From Eucommia ulmoides (Eukaryota; Streptophyta; Magnoliopsida; Garryales; Eucommiaceae), in contig CM028328.1 of assembly GCA_016647705.1 (NCBI GenBank), positions 7,822,114-7,886,113 on the forward strand: 64,000 bases of DNA. The letters are read 5' to 3'. The notes below the pieces were generated by a model. That model was not told the DNA's origin and made no database searches. It saw only the letters and a program-made list of their open reading frames with translations. This document shows, piece after piece, positions 57,334-64,000 of the stretch (positions are counted from its first letter, which is position 1; the number at the start of each line of letters is the position of its first letter). The translations under genes and the position numbers were made by a program.

Positions 57334-57712
57334 CATCCACATGTTTGATAAGTCCTTTGATGCCACCTTTCCCTGGGCTTCCAAGAGTACTACCATCTGA
57401 ATTAAGTTTGAAAAAACCTACAGGGGGAGGGAGCCAATTAAGGGAGCGATTAAACAAAAGGCCATTACGGATTTGATTAGGATAGAATGCTTTCATCATT
57501 TCTCCTGCAAATTGAGAAATTTTAGAAGCTACAAAAGAAGGATCTTGGACAACTCCCTCGATCATTTCTTTATTTCTATCTTTCTAAATCTCTCACAAGA
57601 TGGCAATGAAAAAATAAAGAGAATAGGGTTTAACGGATCTCCCTTTGGTGAACTTTGGCAATCTAGTCCTAAATCTCCATGCCATGATCCCGTCTCAATG
57701 AAAAATTATTAT

Positions 57713-58579
57713 TGGCACCCATGTATTTTAAACTTTGACCATGATAATCCTTGTTTTTTTTATCAAGTACTCAACTATTTATTTACCTTTATCTTTAAAA
57801 ATAAAAAATAAATTTTATACAACTACAATTTTACCCTTGTCTATATGCCTTCTAATTAACTTTAAAAAAATCCTCATTTGTTGTTTCCTCGCTTTTTCTT
57901 TCTTCCAATCCACTTGAAGAAGGAAGATCCCCACTACCACAAACGCCCACCACCTCTTATCGTCATCTCTATCATCACTATCGATCCTTCAACCAAATAC
58001 ATCGCCACCCTCTTAGACCTAACCCACTACTACCTACCCCTACACCACAGTCCACCGCAACCCGCCAACCCGACCCGACCCACTTGTAGAACGAAGATCC
58101 CCACCACCACAACCGTCCACCACCTCCTGTCGCCATCTCCGTCGTCACCGTCGGTCCTTCAACCAAATACACCGCCACCCCCTCAGACCTAACCCACCAC
58201 TACCTACCCCTACACCACAGTCCACCGCAACCGGCCTCTCCAACTCAACCCACCGCTACCGACCCCTACACCACAATCCACCGCAACCAGCCTCTCCAAC
58301 CCATCCTACCGCCACTTACCCTTCCACTACAGTCCATCACAATTGGCCCCTCCAACCCAACCCACTGCCACCTGCCCCTCCATCCCAGTCCATCGTAACT
58401 AGACCTCTACCCAACTTACCATCACCATCCAAAATCTAGTAGTATGGATGGTTGTAGTGGTGTTTGTGGTTGGGTTGCAAAGAGAGAAAGAGATGGGGGC
58501 TGGTGAGTTACGGAGAGAGGGAGTGGATCGGTGGGGAGTTGATGAGTTGTAGAAAGAGAGGATGGGCCGGTAGGGTGCG
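57713..58579. repeat. GC-rich tandem duplication of unknown origin
   Basis: Two 170-base units start near 57921 and 58091 (GAAGATCCCCAC..CACCACCTC). Shorter repetitions of CCACCGCAACCGGCCTCTCC and CTACACCACA then continue to about 58400. The second unit is rich in CpG; the first has TpG or CpA at many of the same sites. Frames are Pro/Thr/His-rich and probably not genes. From 58440 a G-rich stretch runs up to the Copia LTR. Confidence 0.6.
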
Positions 58580-59165
58580 TGTTAGGAATGATGACAAGAT
58601 AATTTTATCGGTCCCAGGATATTTTTCTAAACCAAAATAGAACAGAAATAACACAATGAATTTTAGCATGGAAAACCCTCCTCAATTGAAGGTAAAAGCC
58701 ACGGGACCCGTAGGCCGCTTAAATCTTCCACTATAACAAATAATGGGATTACAAATCTCACACTTTGTATATCACTCAAACAATATACAAAAATATTGTA
58801 TTCAATTTGTGAGTAAAAGAAACTTCACTAATTGTCACTCACTAATATCTTCTCACAAATGTGGTTTCTCTTTCTAACTCTCTGCGTATTTTCTTTGCAA
58901 AGAAGTTATTTTTCTCTTTGGCTCACCTTCTCTATTTATATAGGAGGATCTGATCAATTTGGCAGTCTGAACACATGCCAAATTGAGCACCGACTTCGGC
59001 TACCGACTCCATTTTGTCCAAGTTTGGTAAGCTGCTTTTTTTTCTTCCTTTTTCATTGGATTCCCTTTTTCTCTTTTCTTTTGTTGCTTTTGTGATTTTT
59101 TCAACCTACATTGGGACCGTTTGTTGAAAAAAAATCACCCCCAATTGGAAGTGATTTACCCACCA
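58580..59165 (-). repeat. 3' LTR of the Tork-type Copia element
   Basis: It reads TGTTAGGAATGATGACAAG on the + strand and ends CACCA next to the C-rich complement of the purine tract. It contains the same GGGACCCGTAGG and ACTTTGT..ATCACTCAAACA blocks as the partner at 63492. Confidence 0.85.
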
Positions 59166-59169
59166 AATC

Positions 59170-61850
59170 TCCCCCTCACAACCAATTTGGGGTTGAAGTC
59201 AAACCTGCAACTTCCTTGCAAACTTCGAGCTTCTCTCTAGGTAGAGCTTTTGTCATCATGTCGGCCCCGTTATTATTAGTGTGGATCTTCTCAAGCTGTA
59301 GCAATTTGTTTTCTAACACATCACGAATCTAGTGATATCTCACGTCGATATGTTTAGACTTCGAGTGAAAAATTAGGTTCTTGCTGAGGTGAATAGCACT
59401 CTGACTATCGCAGTAGAGTATATACTTCTCTTGATTCTGACTCAACTCTTGTAGAAACCTCTTCATCCACAGGATCTCTTTACATCTTTCCGTGATTGCG
59501 ATGTATTATGGTTCTGTGGTGGATAAGGCAATACACTTCTGTAATCGTGATTGCCACGTAACAGCTCATTCTACAAATGTTATCAAGTATCCAGATATGG
59601 ATTCTCTCGAATCCACATTGCCAGCCATATCTGCATCTGTATGTCCTTCCAATACAAGTTTAGCATTGTCGAAACATAAACAATGACTGGATGTTCCCCT
59701 GATATACCTGAGTACCCATTTGACTGCTTCCTAATGTTCCTTTCCAGGATTTGAAAAGAAATGGCTCACTACACCGACTGCGTGAGCAATGTCTGGTCTG
59801 GTGCATACCATGACATACATCAAACTGCCAACCGCCGATACATTAGGCACCCTATCCATTTCTGATTTTTCCTCCTTACTTGAAGGACATTGTCAAGCAC
59901 TAAGCTTAAAGTGGCTTGCAAGTGGAGAACTAACAACTTTAACTTTACTCATGTTGAATCTTTCAAGAATCTTTTCAACATTGCGTTCTTGAGATAGCCA
60001 GATTCTGCGATTCTGCCTGTCACAAGTAATCGTCATGCCAAGAATCTACTTTGTTGCTCCTAAGTCCTTCATTGCAAAGGACCTGCTCAACTCTTACTTC
60101 AGCTTGTTAATTTTGGCGCTGTCATGGCCAACAATTAACATGTCATCAACATAGAGTAGAAGAATGATAAAGTCACTATCAGAAAATTTCTTGATAAAGA
60201 CGCAGTGATTCGTCGTTGTTTGGTTGTACTCATTTTTCTCCATAAATGAGTCAAACTTTTTGTACCACTGCTTTGGTGCCTGTTTCAGACCATACAAACT
60301 TTTCTTCAGTCTGCATACCAGTTTCTCTTTTCCTTTGACTAGGAAACCTTCGGGCTGTTCCATATAAATTTTCTCGTCAAGATCACCATGTAAAAATGTA
60401 GTTTTTACATCAACTTGTTCAACCTCTAGATTAAAACTGGCTGCAAGGCCAAGAACAACTCGGATTGAAGACATTTTCACCACGGGTGAAAATATTTCGT
60501 CAAAATCAACACATTTCTTCTGCCCGAATCCTTTCACAACCAACCTTGCTTTGTAGTGTGGTTGTGAGCTGTGTTCTTCATTTTTGATCCTGTACACCCA
60601 CTTGTTCTTGAGAGTTTTTCTACCCTGTGGTAGTTTCACCAAATCAAATGTGTGGTTCTCATGCAAGGATTTCATCTCTTCTTGCATGGCTTTTAACCAC
60701 TCGCCTTTATGTTAATTTGTAACAACTTCTTCATACCTCTCAGGTTCTCCCCCTTCAGTAAGCATCACATACTCATGAGAAGAATATCTGCGACTCAATT
60801 GTCGCTCTCGGGTAGATCTTCTCGGTTCTTGTTGGACTTGTTCCGAAATCGATTCTAATTCCGAACTGCTAGCTGGTGGAGTTGCATCATCAAGATCTGG
60901 TACTGCTCCCTCATCATCAGAATTTGTTGGTGAAGAGTTAGGTTTGAGATCTACTGAAAATTCATCTGGTTGTGGCGTTTCTGGTTTCTCAAAATCTCCA
61001 ATTATCTTATCTTCAAAAAACAGCACATTTCTACTTCTGACGATCCTCTTACTGACAGGATCCCAGAGTCTATAGCCAAACTCTTCATGTGCATATCCCA
61101 CAAAGATGCATTTCTTTGCCTTTCTATCCAGCTCGGACCTCTCATCTTTTGGGATGTGAACAAGCGTTCTGCAGCCAAACACTTTTAGGTGTTTGTATGA
61201 AATGTCTTTCCCCGTCAAGACTCTTTCTGGTACATCATAGTTTAGTGGAACTGATGGAGAAAGATTGATTAAATCAACTGTTGTCCTCATTGCCTCCCCC
61301 CAAAAGGAGTTTAGCAGTTTTGTATCTGAGAGCATACATTTGACTTTTTCACAGATGGTTCTGTTCATCCTCTCTGCGACACCATTGTGCTGAGGTGTCT
61401 TTGGTACTAACTTTTCAAGCCAAATACCAAATTTCCTGCAGTACTCTTCGAATGGTCCACGGTATTCGCCTCCGTTGTCTGCACGCACACACTTCAAATA
61501 TCTACCAGTTTTCCTCTCAATTTTTACATGAAATTGCCTGAAAATTTCCACCACTTGATATTTGGTTTTCAAGGGAAAGGCACACTTTTCTAGAGTGATC
61601 GTTAATTAAAGTCACGAAGTAAAGAGCACCTCCCAATGACTTATGACTCATTGAGCAAACATCTGTGTGTATCAGATCTAGAATATTCTTCCTTCTAGAT
61701 GGTGGATGAGTTTGAAATGTAACTCTGTGTTGCTTTCCCATAACACAATCAACACAAGTTTGCAAGGGTGTGTCTTTTATTCTTGGCAAGAGCTCTTTCT
61801 TAGAAAGGATTTTAAGACATTTTTCACTCATGTGTCCGAGCCGCTTATGC
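59170..61850 (-). pseudogene. pol (integrase, RT, RNase H) region of the Tork-type element
   Basis: On the - strand, the integrase part (about 61830-60712) carries CVDCVMGKQHRV, then HTDVC and the GVAERMNRTI and FWGEAMRTTVDLINLSP motifs, followed by a variable acidic linker. The RT part (about 60690-60094) carries TFDLVKLPQGRKTLKNKWVY, DFDEIFSPVVKM and LLLYVDDMLIVG. RNase H motifs (TRPDIAHAVGV, IDVRYH) occur in 60060-59170. Overall it is closest to the Tnt1 polyprotein. It is largely open but interrupted in a few places, hence listed as a fossil. Confidence 0.85.
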
Positions 61851-61889
61851 TATAGCTCGGTGGGGACTTCTTTCCCGGTTGTATTTACA

Positions 61890-63195
61890 TCTCATCTGCA
61901 TAACTTGGCTTTCATGACATAGAGAGAGGTATTCTTCTTGCCTTTTGCTATCTTCAAATTACTTTTGGTAAGCTTCCATCTGCTTTCACCAAAGTAATTG
62001 TTGTAGCCCTCGTCGTCAAGCTTCCCGGTAGAGATTAAGTTGAGACGGATATCAGGGACATGTCTCACGTCTTTCAAAAGTAGCTTGCATCCGATATTGG
62101 TTTTGAGAAAAACATTTTCGATACCAACAATTTCAGATGCACCATCATTTCCCATCTTCACACGTCCGAATTCTCTTTGAGTGTAAGATGAGAAGAAATC
62201 TAGTTGTGGCGTGACATAGAAGGAGACGCCTGAGTCAACAACCCAGGTTAAATCTTGGGATACAAGATTGACATAGTTATCATCTCGAACAATGACAGCT
62301 TCATTAATGACAGTAAGGGTGTCATTTGTTCGGGTTCCGGCTTCCTAATTTTGGGATTGCTCCGCCTTCAACTTCCGATAATCTCAAATGAAATGTCCGG
62401 ATTTACCACAGTGATAGAATTTCTTGTCAGATCTAAATTTGGATTTAGATCGTCATCTTTCTTGATTGTGGGGATTTCGACTTATGTTTCTTCCACGCCT
62501 CCCTTGCCTGCCTTGCTTTTCTGAGACAAGCGCTTCAGACTCAGGAGTGTATCCTTCGTCTTTTTGTCTGGACTCTTCGTTCAGCATTCTGTCTTTTACC
62601 ATATCCATGGTAAGCTTTCCATCTGAAGCAGAGTTGCTAACTGACACGACTAATGTGTCCCAACTCTTCGGTAGAAAACTCAACATCAGCAACGCTTGCA
62701 ACTTGTTATCTACGGTCATTTTCATAGAATTGAGTTGATTAATAATGCCTTGGAACTTGCTCATATGTTCCGATACACTGCTTCCATCTTTGTACTTCAG
62801 ATTGACTAATCGTCGCATCAGATTTGCTTTATTATGTGCAGTTGTCCTTGCATACATTTTCTCCAACTTTCGCCAAAGAACATAAGTATCTTGTTCATTA
62901 GAAAATTTTTGAAAAATGCTATTGTCAATCCATTGCCGAATTTAGGCAACACATTTCCGGTTCTGCACGGTCCAGTCAGCGTCTGATGAGGTTGTCGATG
63001 TGCTCGTGGTTGATGTTGTTGTTGTTTTGCCGGTTCTATCATCCGTTGTAGATGTCGCCTCCTGTCTTGGCATTACAATGGGCTTCCACAGATCTTTTAT
63101 GTACAAAAGATCCTCCATCTTCGGCTTCCAAATTGCATAGTTAAATGCAGTCAATTTGATCATGTTGCATGTGCTCTCCTCCATCTCGATCACAG
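61890..63195 (-). pseudogene. gag and protease region of the Tork-type element
   Basis: On the - strand, gag starts near 63193 (MIEMEESTCNM, then LTAFNYAIWKPKMEDLLY). It continues with the family's YARTTAHNKANLMRRLVNLK, VSEHMSKFQGIINQLNS and LLMLSFLPKSWDTLVVS. A zinc-knuckle-like stretch lies near 62400, and the protease-linked segment LLKDVRHVPDIRLNLISTGK near 62070. A few interruptions. Confidence 0.83.
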
Positions 63196-63214
63196 GTCTG
63201 AATCAGCAGTTTTC

Positions 63215-63440
63215 ACTGGGTCCGGTACTTTGCTGCCAATAAATAGTACTGCGTACAATACTATGTGAATAGTATCCGTACGTATGAATAGTATCGTATG
63301 AACAGTATCGTATAGATATCATATACACACCATATACGTCCCGTATAAATACTGTGAATAGTATCGTATGAACAGTACCATATAGATACCGTATATACAC
63401 CATATACATCTCATATAAATACTATGAATAGCATCGTATA
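63215..63440 (-). repeat. Repeat-rich leader of the Tork-type element
   Basis: Between the primer site and gag lie two near-identical units with GAATAGTATCGTATGAACAG (63289 and 63357, period about 69), together with extra GAATAGTATC motifs. On the element's own strand these read ACTGTTCATACGATACTATTC and are related in wording to the U3 minisatellite of the solo Gypsy LTR. Confidence 0.7.
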
Positions 63441-63491
63441 TGTACGTATATGATCTCCTCCTCTACTGGGCTCCCAGCTCTGATACCACTT

Positions 63492-64000
63492 TGTTGGGAA
63501 ATATGACAAGATAATTTTATCTGTCCCAGGACATTTTCCCAAACCAAAATAAAACAGAAATAACACAGCAAATTTTAATGTGAAAAATCCTCCTCAATTG
63601 AAGGTAAAAACCACGGGACCCGTAGGCTGCTTAAATCTTCCATTATAATAAATAATGGGATTACAAACCTCACACTTTGTGGATCACTCAAACAATATAC
63701 AAAAATATTGTTTTCAATTTGTGGGTAAAAAAAAGCTTCACAAATTGTCACTCACTAATATCTTCTCACAAATGGAGTTTTTCTCTCTAACTCTCTGTGT
63801 ATTTTCTTTGCGGAGAAGTTATTTTTCTCTTTGGCTCACCTCCTCTATTTATAGAGGAGGATTTGATCAATCTGGCAGTCTGAACACATGCCTAATTGAG
63901 CACTAATTTCGGCTACCGACTCCATTTTGTCCAAGTTTGGTAAGCTGCTTCTTTTTCTTCCTTTTTCATTGGATTCCCTTTTTCTCTTTTCTTTTGTTAC
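63492..64000 (-). repeat. 5' LTR of the Tork-type element, truncated by the window
   Basis: It starts (reading +) TGTTGGGAAATATGACAAG. On the - strand a TATA box lies in CTCTATAAATAGAGG near 63843-63857, which is itself a palindrome. Its outer end lies beyond position 64000. Confidence 0.85.

Larger units (their letters stand above)
41976..57695 (-). mobile_element. 5'-truncated LINE (RNase H end), split by a CACTA transposon
   Basis: The two parts are 57334-57695 (upstream) and 41976-42340 (downstream, ending in an A tail seen as T10 at 41976). The upstream part encodes the start of a LINE-type RNase H domain (LNWLPPPVGFFKLNSDGS, then SPGKGGIKGLIKHVD). The downstream part carries on with GSWKIGFFGY and later VTRRINNRCVDYL, the C-terminal helix region. 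Stops and shifts are present. CAATGAAAACTTATTAC (41959-41975) and CAATGAAAAATTATTAT (57696-57712) differ at two positions and are the probable target duplication. The copy itself is only about 730 bases, as expected for truncated reverse transcription. Dead. Confidence 0.8.
58580..64000 (-). mobile_element. Tork/Tnt1-type Copia LTR retrotransposon, cut by the window edge
   Basis: The LTRs on the + strand are 58580-59165 (the 3' LTR of this minus-strand element) and 63492 to beyond the window (5' LTR). On the - strand the primer site TGGTATCAGAGC follows the 5' LTR directly, and a GAGGGGGAGAT purine tract precedes the 3' LTR. Gag, protease, integrase, RT and RNase H lie in Copia order, with long open stretches. 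It looks nearly whole, with only a handful of breaks. By eye the LTRs differ at roughly one base in ten, so it is old despite its good coding state. The 5-base target duplication cannot be checked because the far end is outside the window. Confidence 0.88.

Overview
The window is nuclear DNA of a eudicot. It is AT-rich, has introns with GT..AG borders, and carries plant-specific transposon families together with a nuclear gene for a plastid ribosomal protein. I cannot name the species. Only two host genes are clearly intact. One is a TRICHOME BIREFRINGENCE-LIKE (TBL) O-acetyltransferase-type gene on the + strand (28878-33000, five exons, 354 residues). The other is the nuclear gene for plastid ribosomal protein L13 on the - strand (33597-36083, four exons, 236 residues). 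They are convergent, with stop codons about 600 bases apart. Nearly everything else is mobile DNA, much of it nested.

Left part (1-19 kb). A Mutator-like (MULE) transposase gene begins near 2.1 kb, stops at 3376 and resumes at 17281 in the same frame. The gap holds a solo-LTR-like insertion (3377-17280, target duplication ATGGG). That insertion is itself split by a long Sirevirus-type Copia element (5456-17156) with a downstream envelope-like region. A short non-autonomous LTR element (239-2098) lies just upstream. A relict of a plastid-type tRNA-Asp gene sits in the 3' part of the MULE.

Middle part (19.9-28.3 kb). A long-TIR, MULE-type element (19894-23690) contains TTCGAA-centred palindromes and a solo Gypsy LTR. 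It is followed by a tRNA-derived SINE, a 230-bp MITE with the same TIR, an array of hairpin-forming units (26.76-27.61 kb) and a 520-bp MITE with a perfect 9-bp target duplication.

Gene island (28.3-36.3 kb). This holds TBL and RPL13 with small MITEs in their introns and flanks, including a 492-bp hAT-type MITE with a perfect 8-bp duplication in TBL intron 4.

Right part (36.3-64 kb). A Tourist-like MITE is followed by a hAT-type element (37.4-41.9 kb) filled by Helitrons, one of which carries a copy of the LTR family seen at 0.2-2.1 kb. Next is a three-layer nest. A 5'-truncated LINE (41976-57695, - strand) is split by a CACTA transposon (42341-57333, target CAT). The CACTA is split by a Tat-type Gypsy element with gag but no recognisable pol (44749-53513, target CGAAT). 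Removing each insert on paper restores the reading frame of the LINE and of the CACTA transposase, so the order of events can be read directly. The window ends in a largely preserved Tork/Tnt1-type Copia element on the - strand (58580 to beyond 64000).
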